The notes below the pieces were generated by a model. That model saw only the letters and a program-made list of their open reading frames with translations, was not told where the DNA came from and made no database searches. Positions 1-8,794 of a DNA stretch of 64,000 nucleotides are shown here, one piece after another. Source of the stretch: Natroniella sulfidigena (GTDB taxonomy: Bacteria; Bacillota; Halanaerobiia; Halobacteroidales; Halobacteroidaceae); the NCBI RefSeq assembly GCF_023223645.1, contig NZ_JALKBY010000016.1, positions 1 to 64,000 of the forward strand, written 5' to 3'. Made by a program: the position numbers and the translations under genes. Each line of letters opens with the position of its first letter. Position 1 is the stretch's first letter.

Positions 1-25
1 ATAGTTTGAAGGAAGAAAACGACAT

Positions 26-205
26 TTATTCTAAAAACTGTTTTGAAATATGCTTCATGGGCTTAGAAACATTATAACAGTTAGGACATTCCCATTCTTT
101 TGTTTTAGATTCTGCTATAAAAACATATACACCATCTAAAATTAATAAATCAGTAGCAATTAGATCTGGTAAATCAAGTAATTTTGTGATATTATAAGGT
201 TGCAT
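26..205 (-). pseudogene. N-terminal fragment of an ISL3-type transposase
   Basis: This 59-codon frame begins MQPYNITKLLDLPDL at 205 behind a good AAGGAG site and ends at TAA at 26-28. The pattern is a short leucine-rich N-terminus (ITKLLDLPDL), a beta-rich stretch (LLILDGVYVFIAES), then the pair CPNC at residues 40-43. This is how ISL3 transposases start, before their catalytic DDE domain. Those proteins are usually around 400 residues, so the frame stops far too early. An ATG follows the stop immediately and leads out of the window, so a frameshift or nonsense decay is likely. A genuine small zinc-ribbon protein cannot be excluded. Confidence 0.5.
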
Positions 206-304
206 TTGGTCAAGCTCCTTTCTCTTTTTTTAAGTTGTGGTTACTTAAATAATTAGAGAAAGCTTGCCAAATGCATTTTTATTTTTTAAATTTACATATT
301 TTTC

Positions 305-327
305 TTCACAACATTAGTCAGAGACCC
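305..327 (-). repeat. Candidate IS terminal inverted repeat (outer end)
   Basis: Read on the minus strand this end starts GGGTCTCTGACTAATGTTGT and leads toward the transposase fragment. It stops two bases after the TAA of the neighbouring gene. The partner repeat is outside the window, so this is positional inference only. Confidence 0.35.
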
Positions 328-329
328 TC

Positions 330-662
330 TTATTTTTTAAATAGATTAGTAATACTTTGCCAAATACTTTTCAACTTATCTTGCCAAGATTGCTTATCAT
401 GCTGAGACTGAATCAAAAAAGCCTTTAACTGTTCTTCTTCTTGGGGAGTGATATTTCTATTCACCTGTTTAAAATTTTCTGGAACAAAACTAACTTCCTC
501 CCATTTCTCAATATTCAACTTTTTAACAATTTTATCACTACGCTTAATAACTTTAATTCCTCTACTTAACTGATAAATTACTTCAACTCGATTGGAATCT
601 TTACTATGATAAATTTGCTCGACTTCAATTGCTTCTTTACTACCTTTTAGTTTATCTGTCAT
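330..662 (-). CDS. Hypothetical protein, 110 aa, charged, no recognised family
   Basis: I do not recognise this protein. It is small, very rich in Lys, Glu and Gln, with no signal peptide and no membrane segment. A beta-like section (VEVIYQLSRGIKVIKR, about residues 26-41) precedes a charged helical tail that ends in FKK. The start is supported by AAGGAG about 11 bases before ATG. The coding sequence ends two bases before the presumed end of the ISL3-like element, so the original C-terminus may have been lost or altered by the insertion. It is transcribed in the same direction as the P-type ATPase gene upstream, but a terminator separates them. Confidence 0.6.
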   Translation of the reverse strand: MTDKLKGSKEAIEVEQIYHSKDSNRVEVIYQLSRGIKVIKRSDKIVKKLNIEKWEEVSFVPENFKQVNRNITPQEEEQLKAFLIQSQHDKQSWQDKLKSIWQSITNLFKK

Positions 663-924
663 TTTTCGTTTTAACTCCTTTTGAAATAATTATCTTATGT
701 ATCCTAACTTACTATCTATTAAACACTAGCAAGATCAGTTTCAATATTATCAACTCTCCTAGCTAACTTATAAAAAGCTTACCAAATTACCTCTCTTAAT
801 CCCCTGCTTAAAGATCTTTTTTATTTCTTCTTTAATTAAATTATATTAAATAATTATCTATATGTAAATTAACATGAAGTTAGTTACCACTTACAATAAT
901 CTACCTAACACTAAGTTCAGCTAA
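663..924. other. AT-rich spacer with no recognised gene
   Basis: Apart from the ribosome site of the 110-aa gene at about 673-680, I see no open frame, RNA gene or clear repeat here. A promoter for the 110-aa gene would have to lie in this stretch, but no single -35/-10 pair stands out from the AT-rich background. Confidence 0.5.
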
Positions 925-964
925 CCAAAAGAAAACAGACCCCCATCTATCAAGATAAGAGTCT
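925..964 (-). terminator. Rho-independent terminator of the Ca2+ ATPase gene
   Basis: Arms 937-948 and 953-964 pair over 12 bases, with a few G-U pairs, around the loop 949-952. A T-rich tract (GTTTTCTTTTG on the minus strand) follows. It lies 30 bases beyond the ATPase stop codon and is correctly oriented for that gene. Confidence 0.75.
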
Positions 965-994
965 GCTAATAATTAAATATTTTGTTTTAAAATA

Positions 995-3730
995 TCACGT
1001 CTTACTTATTAACTCTTTAAAGTCTATTAAAGAAATATTTTTTCTAAATAAATTAGTAACAAATTGAACCAATTCTATTAATAATGTACTTCCTCCAGAG
1101 ACTAATATTATTAACCCCCATTCTCCCCTACTTAATACAGTAGTATTAAATATTTCTTGTAAGAATGGTAGATGTAATACTAAATAATGCATCCCAAAGG
1201 AGAAAGCAACTGCTCCTAATAGATATATATTACTTAAGGGATTAATTCGTAGTAGACTATGCTCTTCTGAACGACAACTAAAGACAAAGAATAATTGGGC
1301 CATTACTAAGTTCGTAAAAGCTAAGGTTCTAGCTTTTAGCAACGAATCAGTAAATCTAATTCCAAATAAAAATACCAATACTGTTCCTAAAGCAATCAAT
1401 ACTCCTCGTGCACCTATTTTCCATTTTAGTCCATGAGCAAAGACACTCTCCTCTTTATCCCTTGGTTGCCTCTCCATGATATCATCATCAGCTGGGTCTA
1501 CTCCTAGTGCTAAAGCTGGTAAACCATCAGTTACTAGATTGACCCACAAGATTTGAATTGGAAGCAATGGTAAAGGCAATCCTAACAATGAAGTTAAAAA
1601 CATAGCCAATATCTCTCCAATGTTACAGGATAACAGATAACGAATGAACTTACGAATGTTATCATAAATTGCTCTACCTTCTTCTATTGCTGCTACAATT
1701 GTAGCAAAGTTATCATCAGCCAAGATCAATGCAGAAGCTTCTTTAGTAACATCAGTTCCTTTCTCACCCATTGCAATCCCAATGTCTGCTTCCTTAACTG
1801 CTGGAGCATCATTGACACCATCGCCAGTCATTGCTACTACATGACCCTTTTCTTGCAATATCTTTACAATTCGCAGTTTATCTTCTGGAGCCACACGAGC
1901 AAAGACAGCTATATCATCTATCTGCTCTTTTAGTTTTTGATCACTCATTTGAGAAAGTTCTTTTCCTGTTACTACCTGATCTCCCTTATTTAATAATTCT
2001 AACTGTTTTGCTATCGCCACTGCTGTATTCTTATGGTCACCAGTCACCATTTTAGGAATAATTCCAGCTTTCTTACAATCTATGATTGCACTCTTAACTT
2101 CATCTCGAGGAGGATCAATCATACCTACTAACCCTACAAAAATAATATTATTTTCATACTTCTCTAAATTGTTTTGATCTATATTACTACCTAATTTACG
2201 ATAACCAACTGCTAATACTCTAAGTGCTTGATTAGCTAAGCCTTCATTTTGCCTAATTATCTTATTCTTAATCCTGGAAGTTAATTTTTTAACTTGACCA
2301 TCTTCTATATAATTGCTGCATCGTTCTAATAAAACATCAGGAGCACCTTTAATAAACAGTTCATACTCCCCTCTTTTTTTACCAATAATAGACATTCTTT
2401 TGCGACTAGAACTGAATGGAACTTCTAACACCTTAGAAAATTCAGCTCTTAAATCTTCTTTTTTTAGTCCAACTTTATCCGCTGCTAGAAGTAAAGCTGC
2501 TTCTGTAGGATCACCAACCACTTCTTTTTTAGATTCTTCCCCTAAAACATAATCTTTCACTTCATTAATTTTTCCTGACAACGAACTCCCTCTTTTTAGC
2601 CTCGCATTATTGCAAATAGTACCAATCTCTAATATCCTCTTTAACCGTGGATTATCAAATCCTTCTACCTGGCAATTAAATAATTGATCAATAGTATATA
2701 TTTGTTGAACGGTCATTTCATTTTTAGTTAGTGTTCCTGTTTTATCAGAACAGATTACAGTTGCACAACCTAGAGTCTCAACCGCTGGTAACTTTCTAAT
2801 TATTGCATTTCTTTTAATCATTCTCTGTACACCAATTGCTAATGATAATGTTACAATTGCTGGTAAACCTTCAGGAATAGCTGCCACTGCTAAACTTACT
2901 CCTGCTAAGAACATCTTATAAATTGACTCACCTTTGATAACTCCTAAACCTACAACCGCTACACAAGCAATAAAACAGATTAGCACCAACCACTGCCCTA
3001 AGTCATTTAACCTTTCTTGTAATGGGGTTTTATTATCTTCAGATTGTTGTAGTAAATCTGCTATCTTACCCATTTCAGTATCAGTACCAGTTGCTGTAAC
3101 AATCGCTTCAGCTCGCCCTTTAGTGACTATAGTTCCCATATGAATCATATTCTTTCTATCTCCAACTGCTACTTTTCCTTGTAAAGTAGTATTCTCCTTA
3201 TTTACTGCCATTGATTCTCCAGTAAGTGATGCTTCATTAACCTTCAAGTTATTTTCTTTAATAATTCTTGCATCAGCAGGGATTTTATCTCCCATTTCTA
3301 CTAAAATTATATCTCCTGGAACCAATTCTTGAGATGGAACCTCTTCAATTGAACCTTCCCGTAAAACTTTTGCTTGAGGTGCTGACAACTCTTTTAAAGC
3401 TTGCAATGATCTTTCCGCTCTAACTTCTTGGACAAACCCCATAATCGCATTTAGGATAACAATTGCTAAAATAGCAATTGCATCATCAAATTCTCCTAAA
3501 AACCCTGAAATAATAATTGCCCCGATCAAAACCAAGACCATGAAGTCTTTAAACTGTTCCAAAAAAAGACTCAAAACAGAGTAACCACTATTATCTGGAA
3601 TCTTATTTAAACCAATTGTTTTTAATCTTTCCTCTACCTGGTTAGAATCCAAACCACTGTCTAGATAATTTATTCCAAATTTATTTTTTATTTGTTGAAT
3701 TGTTATATTGTATAGGCTGTTGTTTGTCAT
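995..3730 (-). CDS. Calcium-translocating P-type ATPase (SERCA/PMCA type)
   Basis: This 911-aa membrane pump should export Ca2+ using ATP. The usual order is visible: N-terminal cation ATPase domain, actuator motif TGES at about 170-173, phosphorylation motif DKTGTLT with Asp329, hinge motif TGDGVNDAP, and C-terminal membrane helices. The Ca2+ ligands known from SERCA are kept: IPEGLPA in helix 4, the Asn and Glu of SCNIGE in helix 5, and NLVTDGLPA in helix 6. The length matches bacterial YloB-like pumps. ATG at 3730 follows a strong GGAGG site. It is divergent from rqcH and appears monocistronic. Function is confident by family; specificity for Ca2+ over Mn2+ is inferred from the ligands. 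Confidence 0.93.
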   Translation of the reverse strand: MTNNSLYNITIQQIKNKFGINYLDSGLDSNQVEERLKTIGLNKIPDNSGYSVLSLFLEQFKDFMVLVLIGAIIISGFLGEFDDAIAILAIVILNAIMGFVQEVRAERSLQALKELSAPQAKVLREGSIEEVPSQELVPGDIILVEMGDKIPADARIIKENNLKVNEASLTGESMAVNKENTTLQGKVAVGDRKNMIHMGTIVTKGRAEAIVTATGTDTEMGKIADLLQQSEDNKTPLQERLNDLGQWLVLICFIACVAVVGLGVIKGESIYKMFLAGVSLAVAAIPEGLPAIVTLSLAIGVQRMIKRNAIIRKLPAVETLGCATVICSDKTGTLTKNEMTVQQIYTIDQLFNCQVEGFDNPRLKRILEIGTICNNARLKRGSSLSGKINEVKDYVLGEESKKEVVGDPTEAALLLAADKVGLKKEDLRAEFSKVLEVPFSSSRKRMSIIGKKRGEYELFIKGAPDVLLERCSNYIEDGQVKKLTSRIKNKIIRQNEGLANQALRVLAVGYRKLGSNIDQNNLEKYENNIIFVGLVGMIDPPRDEVKSAIIDCKKAGIIPKMVTGDHKNTAVAIAKQLELLNKGDQVVTGKELSQMSDQKLKEQIDDIAVFARVAPEDKLRIVKILQEKGHVVAMTGDGVNDAPAVKEADIGIAMGEKGTDVTKEASALILADDNFATIVAAIEEGRAIYDNIRKFIRYLLSCNIGEILAMFLTSLLGLPLPLLPIQILWVNLVTDGLPALALGVDPADDDIMERQPRDKEESVFAHGLKWKIGARGVLIALGTVLVFLFGIRFTDSLLKARTLAFTNLVMAQLFFVFSCRSEEHSLLRINPLSNIYLLGAVAFSFGMHYLVLHLPFLQEIFNTTVLSRGEWGLIILVSGGSTLLIELVQFVTNLFRKNISLIDFKELISKT

Positions 3731-3846
3731 TTATATCCCTCCTAATTATTTTAGATTTAACTAGTCTACTATAATTATCATTATTCAGTTTTTTTTCAAA
3801 AAATAACCTCCTAATTAATAAAAACATTTCATATCTGAAATTATAA

Positions 3847-3875
3847 TTGAAAAAAAATAACTATCATGTTAGTAT
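3847..3875 (+). promoter_or_regulatory. Candidate sigma-A promoter of rqcH
   Basis: TTGAAA at 3847-3852 and TAGTAT at 3870-3875 are separated by 17 bases, about 30 bases before the rqcH start. The background is AT-rich, so chance matches are possible. Confidence 0.5.
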
Positions 3876-3907
3876 GAGGATAAGAAATTTAGGAAGGAGC
3901 TGTTACT

Positions 3908-5665
3908 ATGGCATTAGATGGTATTACTTTAGCAGCAGTAAAGTCTGAACTTAGTAAAAAATTGATTAAAGGTAGAATTGATAAAATATATCAACCACAA
4001 AAGCACTTATTAACAATTAGACTTAGACAACCAGGAGAGAATATTAAACTCTTGATCTCTGCTAATCCACAAGAACCACGAATTCACATTACTGACCAGG
4101 AATTTGACAACCCTTTACAACCGCCTACTTTTTGTATGTTGCTTAGAAAGCATATACAATCCGGTAGGATCAAAGAAATTAAACAACCAGATTTTGAACG
4201 CATTTTAGAGATTACAATTCAATATAAAAATAATAACGGTGAATTAGAGGATAAAATCTTAGTTATAGAACTGATGGGACGACATAGTAATATAATATTA
4301 CTAAAAGAAGATCGCCAAATTCTTGATAGTATCAAAAGAATAACATCAAATATGAGTCGCTATCGTGAAATACTTCCAGGCAAGAAATATCTACCACCTC
4401 CTGGACAAGACAAAAAAAATCCATTAACTACAAACCAACAAGAGTTCAAATCTGTTTTAGAAGAAAAGACGGGCCAACCCATCTATAAAACAATAATGAA
4501 GAGTTATCGTGGCATCGGGCCAACAATGGCAACCGAAATTGCTCATCGTAGTCCAGTAAATGAATACGATGATTTAACCAGTTATGCTCAAATTGAAGAA
4601 CTTTGGCCCAGTTTTAGTGAAATTTTTGAGAAAGTTGGTACTGAAGAGTTTGAACCTACACTTATTTTAGATGAAGCAGGTAACTTTGAAGCCTATGCTG
4701 CCTTAGAGCTACAACAATTTGATGATCTAACTAAAGAAGAATTTAATTCCATCAATCAATTACTTAACTTTTATTTCGTAAACAGAATAACCCGAAAGAA
4801 GATCAATAATTTAACAAGAAAGATGGAGAATACCATTGAAAAAAATAAAGAAAATGCTTATAAGAAATATAGGCGAGTTAATGGTCAGCTCAAAGGAGCT
4901 TATAATGCAGATAAGTACCAATTAAAAGGGGAACTGATTACTGCTAATATTTATCAGTTAGAAAAAGGAATGAAAAAAGTTAAATTACAGAACTATTACT
5001 CAGAAAACAATGAAGAGCTGACAATTCAATTAGATCCTGAATTAAGTCCTGCTGAGAATGCTCAATATTATTTTAAAAAGTATGAAAAAGCAAAGAGAAG
5101 TATTAAATACCTCAAAAATGAAGTCAGAAAAGCTAAAAATGAAATTAATTATTTAAAACAAGTAGAAACTAATATTGAACAAGCAGAAACACTTACAGAG
5201 CTAAAAGAAATTTATCAAGAATTGGTTGACGAGGATTATATTAAAGAACAAAAATCAAATCAAAATAAAAAAGATAAGAAACTGCCTCCATTAAAATTTA
5301 AATCAACAGAAGGTCATGATATTTTAGTCGGTAGAAATAATCGCCAAAATGATAAGTTAACTAAAAAAATGGCCAATAATCAAGACCTGTGGTTTCACGT
5401 CAAAGAGATTCCTGGTTCTCATGTAATAGTTAGAAATCATACTAGAGACGAAATCCCTGAAGATACAATTCTAGAAGCAGCTCAAATCGCTGCTTTTTAT
5501 AGTAAAGGAAGAGAATCTAGTAATGTCCCTGTTGATTATACTCAAGTTAAACATGTCAACAAACCAAAAGGGGCCAAACCAGGCATGGTTTACTATGAAA
5601 ATCAGACTACTTTATATGTTGATCCTGATCAAGAATTAGTTGAGAGTTTGGAAGTAACTGATTAA
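3908..5665 (+). CDS. rqcH: Rqc2 homolog RqcH, ribosome quality control NFACT protein
   Basis: RqcH binds stalled 50S subunits carrying peptidyl-tRNA and recruits tRNA-Ala to add C-terminal alanine tails for degradation. The protein has 585 residues, close to B. subtilis RqcH. The NFACT-N domain opens the protein (MALDGITLAAVKSEL). A Glu97-Arg98 pair stands where the functionally important Asp-Arg pair lies in B. subtilis. Coiled-coil segments follow around 300-440, then the NFACT-R domain with LWFHVKEIPGSHVIVR near residue 494. Start ATG follows AGGAAGGAG. It is a lone plus-strand gene between minus-strand genes. It was formerly annotated as a fibronectin-binding protein. Confidence 0.93.
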   Translation: MALDGITLAAVKSELSKKLIKGRIDKIYQPQKHLLTIRLRQPGENIKLLISANPQEPRIHITDQEFDNPLQPPTFCMLLRKHIQSGRIKEIKQPDFERILEITIQYKNNNGELEDKILVIELMGRHSNIILLKEDRQILDSIKRITSNMSRYREILPGKKYLPPPGQDKKNPLTTNQQEFKSVLEEKTGQPIYKTIMKSYRGIGPTMATEIAHRSPVNEYDDLTSYAQIEELWPSFSEIFEKVGTEEFEPTLILDEAGNFEAYAALELQQFDDLTKEEFNSINQLLNFYFVNRITRKKINNLTRKMENTIEKNKENAYKKYRRVNGQLKGAYNADKYQLKGELITANIYQLEKGMKKVKLQNYYSENNEELTIQLDPELSPAENAQYYFKKYEKAKRSIKYLKNEVRKAKNEINYLKQVETNIEQAETLTELKEIYQELVDEDYIKEQKSNQNKKDKKLPPLKFKSTEGHDILVGRNNRQNDKLTKKMANNQDLWFHVKEIPGSHVIVRNHTRDEIPEDTILEAAQIAAFYSKGRESSNVPVDYTQVKHVNKPKGAKPGMVYYENQTTLYVDPDQELVESLEVTD

Positions 5666-5788
5666 AAAAGTTGCCTCCAGCAACTCAGTTTAAGTCTAAG
5701 ATTGAGTTTAAGTAAAACAAACAAATATAAACTAGTAAAAGTTATTCACAACCTCTAAAAAGCATAATTTCCTTAATGATAAAAAAAT
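5664..5788 (-). repeat. Dispersed unit U, copy 1: terminator hairpin plus 6-mer repeats
   Basis: About 120 bases closely match 23213-23330 (roughly 80% by eye). The unit holds a hairpin (5669-5674 with 5680-5685) with a T-run on the minus strand, then degenerate hexamers of the AAGTYT type (5686-5715) and an AT-rich body. The hairpin plus T-run would stop minus-strand transcription just before it ran antisense into rqcH. Only the left hexamer arm is present here. Confidence 0.65.
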
Positions 5789-5815
5789 AACAGGTAGGCT
5801 TCTAAGCCTACCTGT
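5778..5815 (-). terminator. Terminator overlapping the acetyltransferase stop codon
   Basis: A perfect 11-bp stem (5790-5800 with 5805-5815, loop of four) is followed on the minus strand by TTATTTTTTTATC. The stop codon at 5808-5810 lies inside the stem. Confidence 0.85.
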
Positions 5816-6689
5816 CAAAATCCATCTTCATTTCTAAACGCTCTTCTTCTTTTTCAATCTCCCACATATCAGATAAATCAATCTCAGACCAAATTGATTC
5901 CTCAATATTAATATGTAACTGCTCAACATCATTATCTAAAGCCAAATTAGAAGCATAAGCTAACAGTTGCTCTACTATTTGAGCTGGCAATTCTTCTTGA
6001 GCATAAATATAAACTGATCTCCCATTAAATAAGACTACCACTTCAAAATCATCGACTTTCACTTGGTGCACATATGGGCCAACATAATTTAAGAGCTCCT
6101 TTTGACCAGCTTTAAATGATTTTAACCAAGTATAATCCATTGCCCATGGACAACCAACTACTACATTTAAATCTTCTGGTCGCTCAGAAATAGTCAACTC
6201 TCCAACCTTTTCAACTTCTACCGTCTCTCTTTGAGCAACTATGTTAACTGATAATTGAGGCTCTTCTCTAATTTCTTTTAATCCTACTTTCTTATAAAGT
6301 CCTTTCGATTTATCAGTGTTAGGCCAGGTAATATAACCTTCATAACCTAACCCTTTCATAATAATAGCTGTATAGCGTACTAATTCTATTCCAAACTTTC
6401 TCCTCCTAAAATCATCATGTATCTCCAATCTAACTAAATAAACATATTCATCTGTAGATTCAGGTAAAATCAATTCGGCGTAACCAATCACAGCATCATC
6501 TAGTACAGCTACAAACATTCTGCCATTGACCTCTTTAATTAACTCAGCATGAAATTCACTTAAATCTTCATCTTTCCACCACAATTTAGGAGTAGTATCC
6601 TGATACATCTCATAAATTTTAGAGATATCATCCTCAGTTGCTTCACGTAACAATACCCTTCCCTCATTGGCATAAACATATTGTTGCAT
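5808..6689 (-). CDS. GNAT-family N-acetyltransferase with an extra C-terminal domain
   Basis: The first half is a GNAT acetyltransferase. It has the N-terminal LREATEDDISKIYEMY, then VYLVRLEIHDDFRRRKFGIELV, matching the acetyl-CoA loop region, and a YKKVGL turn typical of motif B. The last ~130 residues match nothing I recognise. The substrate is unknown. An in-frame ATG at 6707 exists, but AGAGGTGAG lies right before the ATG at 6689, so I place the start there (293 aa). It appears monocistronic, with its own terminator overlapping the stop codon. Protein N-acetylation, small-molecule modification or resistance are all possible. Confidence 0.75.
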   Translation of the reverse strand: MQQYVYANEGRVLLREATEDDISKIYEMYQDTTPKLWWKDEDLSEFHAELIKEVNGRMFVAVLDDAVIGYAELILPESTDEYVYLVRLEIHDDFRRRKFGIELVRYTAIIMKGLGYEGYITWPNTDKSKGLYKKVGLKEIREEPQLSVNIVAQRETVEVEKVGELTISERPEDLNVVVGCPWAMDYTWLKSFKAGQKELLNYVGPYVHQVKVDDFEVVVLFNGRSVYIYAQEELPAQIVEQLLAYASNLALDNDVEQLHINIEESIWSEIDLSDMWEIEKEEERLEMKMDFDR

Positions 6690-6883
6690 CAGCTCACCTC
6701 TTTTCATTAAATTAATATCTATTCTAAGCTTGATTAACTACTAGAAAAAAATAGTTTCCTTTAATATTCTTTCTAGATTAATCGCTTTTCACCTTCTTTT
6801 TCAGGAAAATTATTCAATCTACAAATATATTATATACACTTTCCTTGAAATTTATGTATAGAATAAAAAATGACTTACGCTCA

Positions 6884-6991
6884 TAGTCTAAGGTTAAGTT
6901 TAAGTCTAAGTAAAAATTAAAACTTTATTCTTATATTTTTACTTAGACATTTAATGCTTGACTTAAGCTTAAACTCAACCTCAAACTTAAA
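6884..6991. repeat. Hexamer hairpin family B, copy 2
   Basis: The left arm is built of degenerate AAGTYT hexamers (6884-6911) and the right arm of the complementary CTYAAM hexamers (6958-6990), with an AT-rich centre. Together they can form a long imperfect hairpin downstream of pyrE. With this copy the 6690-7017 gap is accounted for; the rest (6690-6880) shows no gene. Confidence 0.7.
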
Positions 6992-7010
6992 AGGCCCCAT
7001 CTCTGGGGCC
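6987..7010 (-). terminator. GC-rich terminator at the end of the pyr operon
   Basis: The perfect 6-bp stem 6993-6998 / 7005-7010 (GGCCCC with GGGGCC) has a 6-base loop and a short T-run on the minus strand. It lies 8 bases past the pyrE stop. Confidence 0.7.
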
Positions 7011-7017
7011 AACAACC

Positions 7018-7590
7018 TTAAATATCTCTACTGCCTGGCTTATCTATCTTTAATCCTCTTGCACACATCGGACAGTCATCAGGCTCATAAGTCTTCACAT
7101 CCACAGCCAACATTGCTTCAGTAGGAACCCCAAAATCAACCTGACCATTACTTCGATCTACTAAAGTACCTACCGCTGCCAGTTCAGCACCATTCTGTTC
7201 AATTACCTCAATTACTTCCCGTACAGACTTACCAGTCGTCAAGACATCATCCACCACTAAAATTTTATCATTAGGATTAATCTTAAATCCTCTTCGCAGA
7301 ACCATCTCACCTTCTTCACGTTCAGTAAAGATAGTCTTTTGCTCCATTGCTAAACCAACCGCATAGGCAAGAGTAACCCCTCCCATCGCCGGGCCAACGA
7401 CTAGATCTATATCTAACTCAGCAAATTTAGCAGCTAATCCCTCAGCTAACTTCTGAGCATGAATCGGATGCTGTAACACTTGAGCACACTGTAAATATTG
7501 ATCACTGTGCAACCCTGAACTTAATTTAAAATGCCCTTCTTGTAAAACCCCAGTCTCTTTAAAAATCTCGATTACTTGTTCCTCTTTCAT
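7018..7590 (-). CDS. pyrE: Orotate phosphoribosyltransferase
   Basis: PyrE joins orotate to PRPP to form OMP, the fifth step of UMP synthesis. The 190-aa protein carries the PRPP-binding signature ILVVDDVLTTGKSV near residues 110-123 and the FKLSSGLHSDQYLQ N-terminus typical of the Gram-positive form. Start ATG follows GGGGGGATG at good spacing. It is the last gene of the operon, about 280 bases past pyrD. The gap is filled by nested repeats rather than by a promoter I can see. Expression is expected to follow the PyrR attenuators upstream of pyrR and pyrP. Confidence 0.95.
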   Translation of the reverse strand: MKEEQVIEIFKETGVLQEGHFKLSSGLHSDQYLQCAQVLQHPIHAQKLAEGLAAKFAELDIDLVVGPAMGGVTLAYAVGLAMEQKTIFTEREEGEMVLRRGFKINPNDKILVVDDVLTTGKSVREVIEVIEQNGAELAAVGTLVDRSNGQVDFGVPTEAMLAVDVKTYEPDDCPMCARGLKIDKPGSRDI

Positions 7591-7608
7591 TTAACATCCC
7601 CCCCGCTT

Positions 7609-7690
7609 GATAGTTGACAGTTTACAGTGTACAGTTGACAGTTAAAATCAAAAATCTAACCCTTTATAATTAAGAGATATTAACTATCAG
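7609..7690. repeat. Heptamer family A, left arm (copy interrupted by family B)
   Basis: Tandem degenerate 7-mers (GTTGACA, GTTTACA, GTGTACA, GTTGACA) lead into the AT-rich core of family A. The matching right arm is not adjacent: a family B hairpin intervenes and heptamers resume at 7832. Confidence 0.65.
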
Positions 7691-7712
7691 TTATATATAA
7701 ACTGCCACTTAA

Positions 7713-7815
7713 AAGTTTAAGTTTAAGGCTAAGTCTAAGTTTAAGTAAAACCTAAGCCCTTATGCTTTTAACGGTTGGCTTAAACTTAAACTCAACCTCA
7801 ACCTTAGACTTAAGC
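7713..7815. repeat. Hexamer hairpin family B, copy 3, nested in family A
   Basis: Left hexamers (AAGTTT, AAGGCT, AAGTCT and so on, 7713-7748) face right hexamers (CTTAAA, CTCAAC, CTTAGA, 7782-7815) across about 35 bases. It sits between the two heptamer blocks in the pyrD-pyrE gap. Confidence 0.75.
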
Positions 7816-7831
7816 TATTTTTTTATGCTCT

Positions 7832-7880
7832 TTAACTATTCACTATTCACTATTCACTATTCATTATTAACTATTCACTG
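7832..7880. repeat. Near-perfect 7-mer tandem array running into the pyrD stop
   Basis: Seven consecutive heptamers of the type CTATTCA read through 7832-7880. The pyrD stop codon (7871-7873) lies inside the array, so the array supplies the last codons of the gene. Confidence 0.75.
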
Positions 7881-8794
7881 CTCTTTACTGCTTTCCCTAC
7901 AATCTCATTTATATCTTGATAATCATGCTCGATTAAATACTCCTCTAGCCCCTTTAAAATCTCCATCGTAACTTCTGGATTGACAAAGTTAGCCGTGCCA
8001 ACTGAGATAGCGTTGGCCCCTGCTAAAAAGAACTCAATTGCATCCTCAACAGTCGAAATACCTCCCATTCCAATCAGCGGAATGTCAACTGCCTGGGCTA
8101 CTTGATAGACCATCCTGACTGCTACCGGTTTGATTGCTGGCCCTGATAGACCACCAACCTTATTAGCTAAAATAGGCTCTTGGCGTTCAATATCAATCTT
8201 CATTCCCAACAAAGTATTGATTAAAGAGATGATATCCGTTCCTGCTTCCTCTACAGCCTGAGCAATTTCAGTTATATCAACCACATTAGGAGATAATTTA
8301 GTGATCAACGGCAATGAAGTCTCTGCTCGAACTGCTTGGACCACTGAAGCTGCCATATCAGCCTCCGTACCAAATGCTAAACCACCTTTTTTAACATTAG
8401 GACAAGAGATATTAATCTCGATTGCACCGATCTCTGTCTCAGCCAACTTAGCAGCTAGTTTAGCATAATCCTCAACGGTATTTCCTGAAATATTAACAAT
8501 CGTCTTAAACTCCTTATCCTTAATCCCAGGTAAAGTCTGCTCTATAAAGTGATCGACTCCAGGATTTTGCAGCCCAATAGCATTCAACATTCCAGCAGGT
8601 GTCTCGGCAATTCGAGGAGTAGGATTACCCTTTTTAGGTTGTAAGGTAGTTCCTTTGACCATTACTCCACCTAACTTATCTAAGTCAACATAATTCTTAT
8701 ATTCTAAACCAAAACCAAAGGTACCAGAGGCAGTCGTAACTGGATTTTGTAACTTTAACCCATTCAAATCAACTGCTAAATTTACCTTACTCAT
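7871..8794 (-). CDS. pyrD: Dihydroorotate dehydrogenase, class 1B catalytic subunit
   Basis: PyrD oxidises dihydroorotate to orotate. In the 1B class it forms a complex with PyrK and uses NAD+. The FMN-barrel protein (307 aa) shows [10 protein letters not shown] near the N-terminus, the catalytic-Cys motif [11 protein letters not shown], and the FMN-phosphate motif [13 protein letters not shown]. Cys rather than Ser as catalytic base and the pyrK neighbour define class 1B. A TTG at 8797 is in frame, but GGGAGGTGA precedes the ATG at 8794, which I prefer. That start overlaps the end of pyrK by 8 bases, implying translational coupling. Its stop codon falls in a heptamer repeat. Confidence 0.95.
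   Translation of the reverse strand: MSKVNLAVDLNGLKLQNPVTTASGTFGFGLEYKNYVDLDKLGGVMVKGTTLQPKKGNPTPRIAETPAGMLNAIGLQNPGVDHFIEQTLPGIKDKEFKTIVNISGNTVEDYAKLAAKLAETEIGAIEINISCPNVKKGGLAFGTEADMAASVVQAVRAETSLPLITKLSPNVVDITEIAQAVEEAGTDIISLINTLLGMKIDIERQEPILANKVGGLSGPAIKPVAVRMVYQVAQAVDIPLIGMGGISTVEDAIEFFLAGANAISVGTANFVNPEVTMEILKGLEEYLIEHDYQDINEIVGKAVKSSE

Larger units (their letters stand above)
1..327 (-). mobile_element. End of an ISL3-like insertion sequence, cut by the window edge
   Basis: The region carries a short transposase-like reading frame on the minus strand, preceded by about 120 bases of AT-rich leader that stops at a sharp boundary near 327. Reading inward from 327 on the minus strand the end begins GGGTCTCTGACTAATGTTGT, which looks like an IS terminus. 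The other end lies outside the window, so length and target duplication cannot be judged. Assignment to ISL3 rests on the zinc-ribbon-like N-terminus of the encoded protein; it is an inference. Confidence 0.45.

Noticed and set aside
1831-2055. Plus-strand open frames inside the P-type ATPase and inside carB, priA and others
   Set aside because: They lie opposite strongly conserved coding sequence, lack ribosome sites and resemble no protein; they are shadows of the real genes.
7832-7880. Possible CRISPR or VNTR array
   Set aside because: Units are only 7 bases, adjacent and degenerate, with no spacers and no cas genes; it belongs to the heptamer repeat families.
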